The translations under genes were made by a program, and so were the position numbers. A DNA stretch of 64,000 nucleotides from Salinimicrobium sp035607535. Its GTDB lineage: Bacteria > Bacteroidota > Bacteroidia > Flavobacteriales > Flavobacteriaceae. This document shows, piece after piece, positions 34,758 through 42,851 of the stretch (positions within the stretch are counted from its first letter, which is position 1; every line of letters begins with the position of its first letter). Under the pieces are notes generated by a model that searched no databases, was not told where the DNA came from, and saw only the letters and a list, made by a program, of their open reading frames with translations. The DNA lies in contig NZ_JAYDZX010000009.1 in NCBI RefSeq assembly GCF_035607535.1, forward strand, positions 1 to 64,000, in the 5' to 3' direction.

Positions 34758-35351
34758 TTAGCGAAAAACTTTTCTCTTTTTGATCTGCACTTCCCCTTTT
34801 TTTTCCAGGGATTTAGTAGCTCTTATCACAGTTTCAACGCGCAGTCCCGTAAGATCTGCCAGTTGTTGCCGGGTAAGGTCCAGGCGATAAGTGAACTTAC
34901 CTTCGACCTTGTTGATCTGTTTCAGGTAATCGATAATTCGCAGGATGCGATGTTCAGGTTCCTGGCTGGAAATTTCAGAAACCATGATAGCTTTATAATG
35001 GAGTCTTTTTGCAAGCGTCTCTGTGATCTTGAGATGCACTTTAGGGTTGGAAGAAAGCAGCTCCAGAAATTGATCTTTTGATAGCTGAAAAACTTCGGCA
35101 TCTGAAATTGCTTCAGCATTTGCGGGATACTTTACATTGGCCAGCAGGGGTGGCTCCCCGAAGCTTTGACCAATAGAAAAGATACCCTGGATGAACTCCT
35201 TACCATCTTCATTGTAGTTGTTCATCTTAATTTCCCCTGAGGCCACCTGGTAGAAGTTGTTGGCCGATTCTCCTTCCCGGAACAACTGGTCTCCTTTCGA
35301 AAAGACCACTTTTCTTGCCCCATGGTTAAGCAACAGGTTCTCGTCGATCAT
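34758..35351 (-). CDS. Crp/Fnr family regulator without cysteines
   Basis: A 197-residue transcription factor with an N-terminal cyclic-nucleotide-like sensor domain (~10-115), a dimer helix and a C-terminal winged helix-turn-helix. The recognition helix reads GLRVETVIRATKSL; the Glu and Arg that contact the TGA core in Crp and Fnr are kept, while the Ser that helps Fnr read TTGAT is Ile. The protein has no Cys at all, so it cannot carry the Fnr iron-sulfur cluster; a haem, NO or other ligand is possible. It ends a likely long transcript (YceI, porin, YceI, CoA-transferase, thioredoxin) and is the natural candidate to bind the six TATGAT-N4-RTCATA sites nearby. Confidence 0.9.
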   Translation of the reverse strand: MIDENLLLNHGARKVVFSKGDQLFREGESANNFYQVASGEIKMNNYNEDGKEFIQGIFSIGQSFGEPPLLANVKYPANAEAISDAEVFQLSKDQFLELLSSNPKVHLKITETLAKRLHYKAIMVSEISSQEPEHRILRIIDYLKQINKVEGKFTYRLDLTRQQLADLTGLRVETVIRATKSLEKKGEVQIKKRKVFR

Positions 35352-35355
35352 AGAT

Positions 35356-35655
35356 CTACTGGTGAGAATTTACAAGCCTAACAAGGTCTGCCTTGGGCAC
35401 TACGCCGGATTGTCTCCATAATTGCACCCCTTTTTTAAAGAGCATCAAGGTAGGGACGCCGCGTACCTGGTATTTTTCGGCAAGAGATTGATTTTTATCT
35501 ACATCGATTTTGACGATCTTTACCTTGTCACCCAGATCGGCTTTTGCATCCTGGAGGATTGGGGCCAGAGTTTTACACGGGCCGCACCAGTCGGCAAAGA
35601 AATCTACTAGTACTGGTTTGTCGTCATTGATGATCTCACTAAAACTACTTTTCAT
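35356..35655 (-). CDS. Thioredoxin
   Basis: A 99-residue cytoplasmic thioredoxin with active site W23-C-G-P-C27 and the cis-proline segment RGVPTLMLFKKG. It is four bases from the Crp/Fnr gene, so both are probably translated from one message. A paralogue without the cysteines lies at 18099-18395, sharing PTLM and WRQSG motifs. Confidence 0.93.
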   Translation of the reverse strand: MKSSFSEIINDDKPVLVDFFADWCGPCKTLAPILQDAKADLGDKVKIVKIDVDKNQSLAEKYQVRGVPTLMLFKKGVQLWRQSGVVPKADLVRLVNSHQ

Positions 35656-35682
35656 ATTTTCCTTTTTTAAGCATCTTAAAGG

Positions 35683-35709
35683 TACTCAAAAATGACATTT
35701 TTCGAAAGC
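35683..35709. repeat. Dispersed palindrome copy
   Basis: TACTCAAAAATGACATTTTTCG, with a perfect AAAAATG-A-CATTTTT core, between the CoA-transferase and thioredoxin genes inside what looks like one operon. Confidence 0.65.
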
Positions 35710-35717
35710 TTTTTAGC

Positions 35718-36992
35718 TTAACGTGTTTTATTGATGCGGTAATAAGCCTCCTTTTCCAATTCCTGCCTGTGATCTGGGTGAGCGATGGAGATAAGAGCCT
35801 TTGCCCGCTGTTTTAAGTTCTTGCCGTAGAGATTTACAACCCCATACTCGGTGGCGATATAGTGCACGTGAGCGCGGGTAGTTGTGACACCGGCTCCTTC
35901 CCGCAAGTTGGGGACGATCTTTGAAATTCCTTTTGCTGTGACAGAAGGCATAGCGATAATGGCCTTTCCACCTTCAGAAAGTGAGGCACCGCGAATAAAA
36001 TCCATTTGCCCTCCCACGCCGGAATATTGATATGTTCCAATTGTATCGGCACAAACCTGCCCGGTGAGATCGATCTCAATGGCGCTGTTAATAGCTGTGA
36101 CCTTAGGATTCCTTCTAATAATGGCAGTATCATTGGTATATGCCGCCTCTTTGAAATGTACCACAGGGTTATCATCTATGAAGTCGTACAACGCTGAGGA
36201 TCCAAGTGCAAAACAGGTGACGATCTTTCCGGTTTTTACTTCTTTTTCTTCCCCTGTGATGATGCCCTTTTCTATAAGAGGCAGAACTCCGTCTGAAAAC
36301 ATTTCGGTGTGAATTCCCAGGCGTTTGTGGTTCATCAGGTTATTGAGTACCACATTGGGAATACCACCTATTCCCATTTGCAGGGTAGCGCCGTCTTCTA
36401 TGAGCTCGGCAACATGTTTTCCAATCTGCTTTTCGATTTCTGAAGGTGCAACGGGGGCATGAGAAAAGATAGGTGCGTTTGCTTCGACAGCCGCAGTGAT
36501 CCTGCTTACGTGGATGATTCCGTCGCCATGTGTTCTGGGCACCTGCGGATTGATCTGTGCGATCACCTTTTTCGCTGTTTGAATTGCCGGCAGGGTAATG
36601 TCTACTGAAGCCCCAAGGGAACAAAAGCCGTGCTTATCTGGAGGGGACACCTGGATGAAAGCAACATCAAGAGGTAAGATGTTCTTTCTAAACAATACAT
36701 GTATCTCACTCAGAAAGATAGGAATATATGCCCCATATTCAGAATTTACTGCATCACGAACATTCCCTGCCGCGAAACAGCTGTTTAAACAGAATGAATC
36801 GCGATAAGGAGGTTGTGTATAGCGGGCAGAGCCTTCGGTATGAATATGGAAGATCTCTACAGCTTTTAATTCTTTATGTCTGTCGACAAGAGCGTCGATC
36901 AAAATATTGGGAGTCATTGCAGCTCCCTGGAAGAACACTCTGTTTCCAGATTCTACAAAGGAAACAGCCTCGGCAGCAGATACGATTTTCAT
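35718..36992 (-). CDS. Acetyl-CoA hydrolase / 4-hydroxybutyrate CoA-transferase family
   Basis: A 424-residue enzyme moving CoA between acyl groups, probably acetate and another acid. Family features: MTPNILIDAL near the start, FIQVSPPDKHGFCSLG, the glycine-rich GATLQMGIGGIPN, the EMFSDGV segment and GGQMDFIRGA near the C-terminus. Length fits the 4-hydroxybutyrate CoA-transferase group. It lies four bases after the second YceI-like gene. Its grouping with low-oxygen genes suggests acetate or fermentation metabolism when oxygen is scarce. Confidence 0.88.
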   Translation of the reverse strand: MKIVSAAEAVSFVESGNRVFFQGAAMTPNILIDALVDRHKELKAVEIFHIHTEGSARYTQPPYRDSFCLNSCFAAGNVRDAVNSEYGAYIPIFLSEIHVLFRKNILPLDVAFIQVSPPDKHGFCSLGASVDITLPAIQTAKKVIAQINPQVPRTHGDGIIHVSRITAAVEANAPIFSHAPVAPSEIEKQIGKHVAELIEDGATLQMGIGGIPNVVLNNLMNHKRLGIHTEMFSDGVLPLIEKGIITGEEKEVKTGKIVTCFALGSSALYDFIDDNPVVHFKEAAYTNDTAIIRRNPKVTAINSAIEIDLTGQVCADTIGTYQYSGVGGQMDFIRGASLSEGGKAIIAMPSVTAKGISKIVPNLREGAGVTTTRAHVHYIATEYGVVNLYGKNLKQRAKALISIAHPDHRQELEKEAYYRINKTR

Positions 36993-36996
36993 GAGA

Positions 36997-37569
36997 TTAT
37001 TTTTTTACAAGAAGATTGAAGTCGATATCAATCTCATCTTTTACGACAATCATTCCGAATAACTTTTTTGGTGCCTCAAGACCATAGTCTTTAATGTTGA
37101 GGTGCAGGTTTCCTTTAAATTCTGCTATTACCTCACTTTTGATCGTGACAGGTACCTTATAGGTTCTCTTTTTCCCTGCAATAGTGATCACAACAGTGGC
37201 TACACCGTGGGAAGGGGAGGAGAGATCGACCTTATTCAGTTCTAAAAAGATTCGGGGATGATCATCGGTCTTTAAAAGATCGTGGAAATCCTGGTTAATT
37301 CCTTTACTTCCGCAGTCAAAGCCCTTGTTCTTTAACACCAAAACGGCTCCTGTAAACATAATTTCATTTCCTGTTTGGGTATAACCTACCACTTGAGATT
37401 CCTCAAGGTGAGAGGTGTCGAATTCACACTGGAAAGCAGCGATGTTAGAATCCCCTATAATTGTAAGGTTGCTGGAAGGGAGTACTGTAACTTCTTTTTT
37501 TTGAAAATTTTGCGCGTGTGTTATCCCACCGCACAACAGTACCGCCAAAACAAACGCAATTTTTTTCAT
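36997..37569 (-). CDS. YceI-like periplasmic protein 2
   Basis: A 190-residue exported protein with signal peptide MKKIAFVLAVLLCGGITHAQ. Start 37569 is chosen because an upstream in-frame ATG lies inside a strong terminator hairpin. The beta-rich body (NLTIIGDSNIAAFQCEF, LKTDDHPRIFLEL, HLNIKDYGLEAPKKLFG) resembles YceI lipocalin-like proteins, which bind polyisoprenoid or quinone-like lipids. A similar protein is encoded at 38965-39555. Confidence 0.8.
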   Translation of the reverse strand: MKKIAFVLAVLLCGGITHAQNFQKKEVTVLPSSNLTIIGDSNIAAFQCEFDTSHLEESQVVGYTQTGNEIMFTGAVLVLKNKGFDCGSKGINQDFHDLLKTDDHPRIFLELNKVDLSSPSHGVATVVITIAGKKRTYKVPVTIKSEVIAEFKGNLHLNIKDYGLEAPKKLFGMIVVKDEIDIDFNLLVKK

Positions 37570-37585
37570 TTTTTTAAAGTTAAAA

Positions 37586-37614
37586 AAAATGGGGGAATCA
37601 TCTTCCCCCATTTT
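37586..37614 (-). terminator. Strong terminator 16 bases before a start codon
   Basis: AAAATGGGGGAA and TTCCCCCATTTT form a perfect 12-bp stem with a 5-base loop, and on the minus strand run into eight T. It lies between the porin stop (37642) and the YceI-2 start (37569), so downstream genes need read-through or anti-termination. Confidence 0.92.
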
Positions 37615-37641
37615 CTGGCTAATTCAAACAATTCTTATTGA

Positions 37642-38907
37642 TTAGAAGCTAATAACTGCTTCAATGTTAAATCCGTTGAATTGTGCATCGTCATAAATCG
37701 TTCCGGAAGGATAATCATTGTACTGCTGGTTTACGTACTCAATTTTTGCAAGTACGTTTTTGGTCATGAACCATCCGCCACCTACGTTGAAACGATTTAC
37801 AGAAACATCATCATTACTGGCAGTGTTATAACGAGTACCTACGTAGAAGTCTTCATCTTGTCCAAAACGGTAGATAAGCTCACCTGCGTATTGATTCCAG
37901 TCATCATTTTCAGTTGATGCATTTTCATAGATTCCAAAGAACTCAAATCCACCTACTTTGATGAAAGGGTTGATCATGAAAGAAGTAAGTTCTTCTCCAG
38001 TGGCAGGGTTGATTCTACCAGCTCTAAAATCACCTTCAATTACATTGTAGTATCTAGTTCCTGCACGGTCACCACTGTAAAGGTATTGTGTAGCCCCTCT
38101 TGAACCAATAGGTCGGAATCCAGAGTGGAATACAGATCCTGTTAATCTAAATCTGAAATCTTCACTTATTTGTTTGTCATATCCAAATTTGGCAAGGTAA
38201 GAAGGGTCTCTTTCAGATTTGATTGAACTTTGGTTGATAGTACTGTTTGTAAAACCTACCATTGCTAACCATGGACCGTTCATATAATAAACCTCTGCAC
38301 CAACTTCAGTAGTAAAGCTGTCCATCAAATAGTTGCCTACAAATGGGTTGTAAAGGGCCATTGCGTTGTCTGTTCTTCTAAAGTGAGCATCACCATAGTT
38401 GTTCTCCATGTGCCCGATTTTGATTCTCCAGTTGTCCATAACCCCTGCAAGGTCTTCGCTGATCCATTCTAGACCATCGATCTGGATGTATCCACCTTTA
38501 ACGTATGCTTCATTGTGGTGTAAAGAAGAAAGATATGTTCTTAAGTGCATTCTCATCCCTGGAGCTAAAAGAACATCAAGATCAAGGTTGGCTGTAGCAA
38601 GGTTAAAGTTAGTTCCCAGTTCGGCAAGATCGTCCGCAGCATTTTCCTGACGTAGCCCTTGCAATTGGATGGTGGAAGCTCCACCGATTCTTACCTGCAC
38701 ACCATCAAAGTCATAATTAGTGTCTTTTGTTGGTTCGAACTCGTTAATACCACGCTGGTCGGGAGCTCTAAAGTTAGGAAGGTCTCTATCCCAGATAGAA
38801 TAGTTATTTTCTTCTTCTACAACCAAGACATCTACATCTTGTGCTTGTGCCTGAAAGCCCATGGCCATCAAGAGAGCAATACCGGAATATTTAATTAAAT
38901 TTTTCAT
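37642..38907 (-). CDS. Outer-membrane porin-like beta-barrel protein
   Basis: A 421-residue outer-membrane protein with signal peptide ending QAQAQ. From about residue 70 it alternates amphipathic strands and turns (VQVRIGGASTIQLQGL, MRMHLRTYLSS, RIKIGHMENNYGDAHFRR) and ends in FNIEAVISF, with the terminal Phe typical of barrels. It resembles porins of Bacteroidota but the solute is unknown. It sits between two YceI-like genes, the first of which has an Fnr-like promoter, so it is probably induced in the same conditions. Confidence 0.82.
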   Translation of the reverse strand: MKNLIKYSGIALLMAMGFQAQAQDVDVLVVEEENNYSIWDRDLPNFRAPDQRGINEFEPTKDTNYDFDGVQVRIGGASTIQLQGLRQENAADDLAELGTNFNLATANLDLDVLLAPGMRMHLRTYLSSLHHNEAYVKGGYIQIDGLEWISEDLAGVMDNWRIKIGHMENNYGDAHFRRTDNAMALYNPFVGNYLMDSFTTEVGAEVYYMNGPWLAMVGFTNSTINQSSIKSERDPSYLAKFGYDKQISEDFRFRLTGSVFHSGFRPIGSRGATQYLYSGDRAGTRYYNVIEGDFRAGRINPATGEELTSFMINPFIKVGGFEFFGIYENASTENDDWNQYAGELIYRFGQDEDFYVGTRYNTASNDDVSVNRFNVGGGWFMTKNVLAKIEYVNQQYNDYPSGTIYDDAQFNGFNIEAVISF

Positions 38908-38964
38908 TTTGATAAATTAAAAAGTTGATAGTTGAATTTTTAAAAATTTGTTTTTGAATTAGAA

Positions 38965-39555
38965 TTATTTAGTGAAAACAGTTTGAAATTTGATGTTTAC
39001 GTCGTCTCCGGTGGTAATAGTTCCAAACATGGCTGTTGGAGGATCCACTTTAAACTCGGTCATTTTGATTTTTTTGTTACCGCTTAAGGTTATTTTGTCA
39101 CCTGCAACTTTTGCATCAAATACCATTTCCACATTCTTTTTAGTTCCAGAAATGGTCAATACTCCGTTGGTAGTGATCTTACATGATGTTTTTGAAGTAC
39201 AATCAAGATTCTTTACGCTTGTCAAGTCGTAAGTGATTCTTTTATGATCATCTGTATTAAGAGCCTTATAGGTGTTCTTATCCATTCCGCCCTTTCCACT
39301 CTTCAGGCTTTCGGCAACTACTGCAAACTGTAATTGATCTAGTTGCACCAACTGTCCGTCTTCCATTTGAACCTTCATACTTCCCTGGAGCTCTTTTGCA
39401 GTCAACTCCCAGTCATGTATGTTTGAGGTTCCTTCCACTTTCAAACTGGATGCTCCGTTGTTCACATTGAAAGTTTGCCCTACCATTGGGGTGGCAGAAA
39501 AAACCATTATCAGGAAGCTTCCAATTACTAACCAAAGGTTCTTTGTTGTATTCAT
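38965..39555 (-). CDS. YceI family periplasmic protein 1
   Basis: A 196-residue exported protein. A signal peptide (about 1-26, ending MVGQ) precedes the YceI lipocalin-like domain: SSLKVEGTSNIHDWEL, KALNTDDHKRITYDL and KVDPPTAMFGTITTGDDVNIKF are typical. Known YceI structures hold a polyisoprenoid chain. First gene behind an Fnr-like promoter and followed by the porin gene at 57 bases. Confidence 0.92.
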   Translation of the reverse strand: MNTTKNLWLVIGSFLIMVFSATPMVGQTFNVNNGASSLKVEGTSNIHDWELTAKELQGSMKVQMEDGQLVQLDQLQFAVVAESLKSGKGGMDKNTYKALNTDDHKRITYDLTSVKNLDCTSKTSCKITTNGVLTISGTKKNVEMVFDAKVAGDKITLSGNKKIKMTEFKVDPPTAMFGTITTGDDVNIKFQTVFTK

Positions 39556-39932
39556 GATTTTTGTTTTAAATTATGATACAAAGATGGGGTACAAATGAAG
39601 GGTAGAGTATGACGCGGGTCAGGTTTCGGTAAGATTCTTCTGCCTGCATAGTATAATTTTGTGATTGCTTTCACAATCTTAAGCGAACCCTTGTCAATCC
39701 TGGGTTTTTAGGATATAAATGTCCTATTAGCTCCGGGAAAAGCTGATAGAACTCATATTTCTGAAACTTGATTATGATAAAAAAGTGGAAGGAGGGGTGA
39801 TCTCCCGAACAACGAATGTGGATTTTTTTAACTTTTCCTTTAGAGATGGTAAAATAGAAGGCGGACCAGAATGTCCGGTTTTCCTGAATTTTCCCGGGGA
39901 GAATTTGAAAGCAGTAACAAAAGTTTAGAGAT
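39556..39932. other. Gene-free region with Fnr-like promoter
   Basis: Apart from the regulatory site at 39579-39623 I see no gene or strong repeat. An overlapping minus-strand frame reaching into the SafE gene (39671-40006) has no protein-like character. Confidence 0.5.
39579..39623 (-). promoter_or_regulatory. Fnr-like operator and -7 box of YceI-porin operon
   Basis: Operator TATGAC-GCGG-GTCAGG (39608-39623) and, on the minus strand, -7 box CATCTTTG (39579-39586, one change from TAnnTTTG). Centre distance 33 bp, as at the other five sites. The YceI ATG follows 24 bases later. Confidence 0.72.
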
Positions 39933-40634
39933 TTAATGGCAGCTGGCCGAAGCTTCGACCAAAGTACCTGCCGGAGCAGGGGATAAATAAGGTATGCCCA
40001 ATCCAAGGCCTCTTAAAATAAAGAGGAGCCCAATGATGACTACAAAAGCCGGAATAAGTCGCTGTACTTTACTCCTTAATTCGCCACCTAACAGACTACT
40101 AAAGTAAACTGCTGTAGTCATTAAGGGAATGGTTCCCAGCCCAAAAAGAAGCATGTACAAACTTCCCGAAATGATCGCACCTGAAGCCACTGCGCCAAAG
40201 ACAGCCATATAAACCAGGCCGCAAGGTAAGAACCCGTTCAAAAAACCTATGGTGAAGAAGGTGTCGGGAGTTCTTTTCTTTAGGGCTACGCCTAATGATG
40301 ACTTTACTTTTCCAACAACCCGGTACAGGGGTTTCGAAAAGTTGAATTTTTGAAGTCTTTTCGACGGTAGGAGGATAATCAGTATCATGAGCGCGCCAAT
40401 CCCAATGGACAATTGCTGCTGAATTCCGAAAATATTCAGGCTTTTTCCAATTAATCCGAAGGCAAGACCAATGATACTATAGGACAACAGACGTCCTGAG
40501 TGGTAAAGGAAGATCTGGAAGAACTTAAGCAATTTGTTTTCCCGTGACACCGGAAGCATAAATGCTATTGGCCCGCACATGCCAATGCAGTGGAAACTTC
40601 CCAGGAGCCCAAGTATGAACGCAGAGTAAAGCAT
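39933..40634 (-). CDS. SafE/TauE-type membrane protein of cbb3 locus
   Basis: A 233-residue inner-membrane protein with about six helices. The N-terminal FHCIGMCGPIAFML motif, with His and two Cys inside the membrane, is typical of the sulfite exporter TauE/SafE-like proteins that close cbb3 oxidase clusters in Bacteroidota; a role in copper or redox supply for the oxidase is inferred from context. Its start overlaps the ccoH stop by one base. Confidence 0.85.
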   Translation of the reverse strand: MLYSAFILGLLGSFHCIGMCGPIAFMLPVSRENKLLKFFQIFLYHSGRLLSYSIIGLAFGLIGKSLNIFGIQQQLSIGIGALMILIILLPSKRLQKFNFSKPLYRVVGKVKSSLGVALKKRTPDTFFTIGFLNGFLPCGLVYMAVFGAVASGAIISGSLYMLLFGLGTIPLMTTAVYFSSLLGGELRSKVQRLIPAFVVIIGLLFILRGLGLGIPYLSPAPAGTLVEASASCH

Positions 40635-41080
40635 TAGTAGATGATGTCCTCCTTAAAATAGAATTTTTCGCCCCGGTACTCCCAGTCTATAATTATGTTC
40701 CAACGGCCGTCTATCAAGCGGTTATCAGGTACGAGCAATTGATGAGAGGACAATGAAAGAGGAATTTCAGAGTCCAATTGCTTGTTTGACGGCCGATAAA
40801 GGAACACATTTCCGGTGATGTCTAAAGGATCAAGTTCGGCGGGAAAGGTGATCACCATTCCATCAACAGACTTTTCCAGGATAATATTTTCAGATAATCT
40901 GTTAGCATTTCGGGTCTTGTCCAGTTGCTCTTCAAAAGTGAGCTCGGTCTTGTAGTACTCTTCTACTACCAGGTCATGACTGTAATCTTCATCTGTGACC
41001 ATGGTGACCACGAAGTACATGATAAAGGCTATAAAACCTACTATTGCCATTACTATGGCTGTTCCCCAGGATATCCTCAT
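40634..41080 (-). CDS. ccoH: cbb3 oxidase accessory protein CcoH/FixH
   Basis: A 148-residue membrane protein with one N-terminal helix (about 5-27) and a periplasmic beta domain. The segment DEDYSHDLVVEEYYKTELTFEEQLDKTRNA is the usual FixH region (given here by its ends: DEDYSHDL to LDKTRNA), and WNIIIDWEYRGEKFY closes it. It helps assemble or stabilise cbb3 oxidase. It follows the cupin-like gene by four bases. Confidence 0.9.
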   Translation of the reverse strand: MRISWGTAIVMAIVGFIAFIMYFVVTMVTDEDYSHDLVVEEYYKTELTFEEQLDKTRNANRLSENIILEKSVDGMVITFPAELDPLDITGNVFLYRPSNKQLDSEIPLSLSSHQLLVPDNRLIDGRWNIIIDWEYRGEKFYFKEDIIY

Positions 41081-41084
41081 GTTC

Positions 41085-41381
41085 TTATTTTTTAATTACA
41101 AGAAAGATGCTGTCTTCCTGCGGTTCTACAGAATGATATTCCCCAATGGGGATGATATGCTCGTCAAAAAGAGCGAGGTTCATCTTTTTTTCACCTGCTA
41201 TATAGGTAATGCGCCCTTTGATTACCAGGATCCTTGCAGGAATGTCGCTCTTATGTCCCTTTAGAATTACATCTTTATTAAGGCCAATTGCCAAAACATG
41301 AGAACCTTCTTCCTGTTCAAACCTCCTTACCACCGGCTTTGTTGCGGTTGGTAACTCAGACAATACTTCCTTTACTAACAT
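41085..41381 (-). CDS. Small cupin-like protein
   Basis: A 98-residue soluble protein starting at 41381 (MLVKEVLSELP); the longer reading from 41462 would overlap the end of ccoG. The sequence alternates short strands in a way that fits a single cupin barrel (EGSHVLAIGLNKDVILKGHK, ARILVIKGRITYIA, ALFDEHIIPIGEYHSVE), with His residues that could bind metal. It lies between ccoG and ccoH, 19 and 4 bases away, so it is part of the cbb3 operon. I know of no named cbb3 factor of this type. Confidence 0.75.
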   Translation of the reverse strand: MLVKEVLSELPTATKPVVRRFEQEEGSHVLAIGLNKDVILKGHKSDIPARILVIKGRITYIAGEKKMNLALFDEHIIPIGEYHSVEPQEDSIFLVIKK

Positions 41382-41400
41382 TCTTCTCACTTTTAATTTT

Positions 41401-42819
41401 TTACCTAAAACTTCTGGGCCCCATAAAATTTGTACTGGTAGTTTCAATAAGTCTGTCTCCATTGTAGATACCTATTTCGACATTATTCTTTTCACTTTTC
41501 AGTAATGCCTTGGGAATCACAATAAATAATGTTCCTTCTGCAAGCCCTTTTTCGGGCACGATGATCTTGTTATGTGTGACAGATTCAATTTTACCTTCAT
41601 GAGACATTAATCTGAAATTCACATTCTCAAAGCTACCAGTGGTTTTATTGATAAGCTTAAAGGTGTAAACATTGCTTATCATATCATTTGCCTTGGTCTC
41701 ATACAGCTGTCCCGGCAGGCGCAGAACAGTTGCTTCCACATCGGACCTTAGGAACAGCATTCCTGAAAGTATCCCCACCAGCACGAAGAGAATTGCAGCA
41801 AAACCTTTCATTCTGGGGTTCAGTTTAAATTGCTCCTCCTTTTCGATGTTTTCTTCAGAATAGAAACCAATGAGCCCTTTTGGAAGATCCACTTTTTCCA
41901 TCATGGCATCACAGGCATCTATACAGGCTGTACAGTTAATGCACTCCAACTGGGTTCCATTCCTAATATCTATTCCCGTTGGACAAACATTCACGCACTG
42001 GGAGCAATCGATACAATCCCCTTTTCCAATTTCCTGCCTGTTCTCATTTTTTCTGAATTTCGCTCTTCCCTGAGTACGTTCACCTCTTTTGTGGTCATAG
42101 GCTACAACAACAGACTTTTTATCAAGCAGGACACTCTGAAGTCGGCCGTATGGACAGGCGATCGTGCAAACCTGCTCCCTAAACCAGGAAAAGATGAAAT
42201 AGAAAACGCCGGTGAAGATCATGAGCGCAACAAAGGTGCTGAGGTTCTCCAACGGCCCCTCTGTAACATACTGTAGCAATCTTTTGCTTCCTACCAGGTA
42301 AGCAAGAAAGACATTTGCAATCCCAAAGGATATTAAAAAGAAAAGGAACCATTTAAATCCTTTCTTTCTTATTTTTTCTGAGTTCCACTCCTGTTTATCC
42401 AGCCGTATCTGGGCACCTCGATCTCCTTCTACCCAATATTCGATCTTCCTGAAAGCCATTTCCATAAAAATGGTTTGAGGACAGATCCATCCGCAGAAGA
42501 TCCTTCCAAAGGCCGATGTGAACAGGGTGATGAATAGGACACCAATGATCATTGCGGTCACGCCTATATAAAAATCCTGTGGCCAGAAGGGTTGCCCAAA
42601 AATGTGGAACTCTCTCCCCAGGATATTGAAGAGCATGAACTGGTTGCCATTAATATGAATAAAGGGAGAGACGATCAAGAACAGCAGCAGGAACCAGGTA
42701 AGGCGGGTGCGGTACTTATAGAACCGGCCGGAAGGCTTCTTGGGATACACCCAGGAACGTTTTCCTTCCTCGTTGATGGTACCTATCCTGTCCCTAAAAT
42801 TGTTCTCTACCTTTTCCAA
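41401..42819 (-). CDS. ccoG: cbb3 oxidase accessory protein CcoG/FixG
   Basis: A 472-residue membrane iron-sulfur protein thought to reduce copper for the oxidase. Helices are seen at about 35-55, 85-110, 160-180 and 195-215 and near 345. The CcoG signs are FCGWICPQTIFMEMAFR, the CTIACPYGRLQ motif, and two 4Fe-4S ferredoxin motifs (CIDCSQCVNVCP and CINCTACIDACD). The C-terminal periplasmic domain is Ig-like. It is co-transcribed with the other cco genes. Confidence 0.96.
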   Translation of the reverse strand: MEKVENNFRDRIGTINEEGKRSWVYPKKPSGRFYKYRTRLTWFLLLFLIVSPFIHINGNQFMLFNILGREFHIFGQPFWPQDFYIGVTAMIIGVLFITLFTSAFGRIFCGWICPQTIFMEMAFRKIEYWVEGDRGAQIRLDKQEWNSEKIRKKGFKWFLFFLISFGIANVFLAYLVGSKRLLQYVTEGPLENLSTFVALMIFTGVFYFIFSWFREQVCTIACPYGRLQSVLLDKKSVVVAYDHKRGERTQGRAKFRKNENRQEIGKGDCIDCSQCVNVCPTGIDIRNGTQLECINCTACIDACDAMMEKVDLPKGLIGFYSEENIEKEEQFKLNPRMKGFAAILFVLVGILSGMLFLRSDVEATVLRLPGQLYETKANDMISNVYTFKLINKTTGSFENVNFRLMSHEGKIESVTHNKIIVPEKGLAEGTLFIVIPKALLKSEKNNVEIGIYNGDRLIETTSTNFMGPRSFR

Positions 42820-42851
42820 TTCCCTCTGCTTATCTTCTTACTGAGTAATTG

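Noticed and set aside
37570..37611. ATG at 37611 as start of YceI-2
   Set aside because: It lies inside a perfect terminator hairpin and precedes the true signal peptide.
39671..40006. 111-codon minus-strand frame overlapping the SafE-type gene
   Set aside because: Overlaps the certain gene in another frame; the part outside it shows no protein character.
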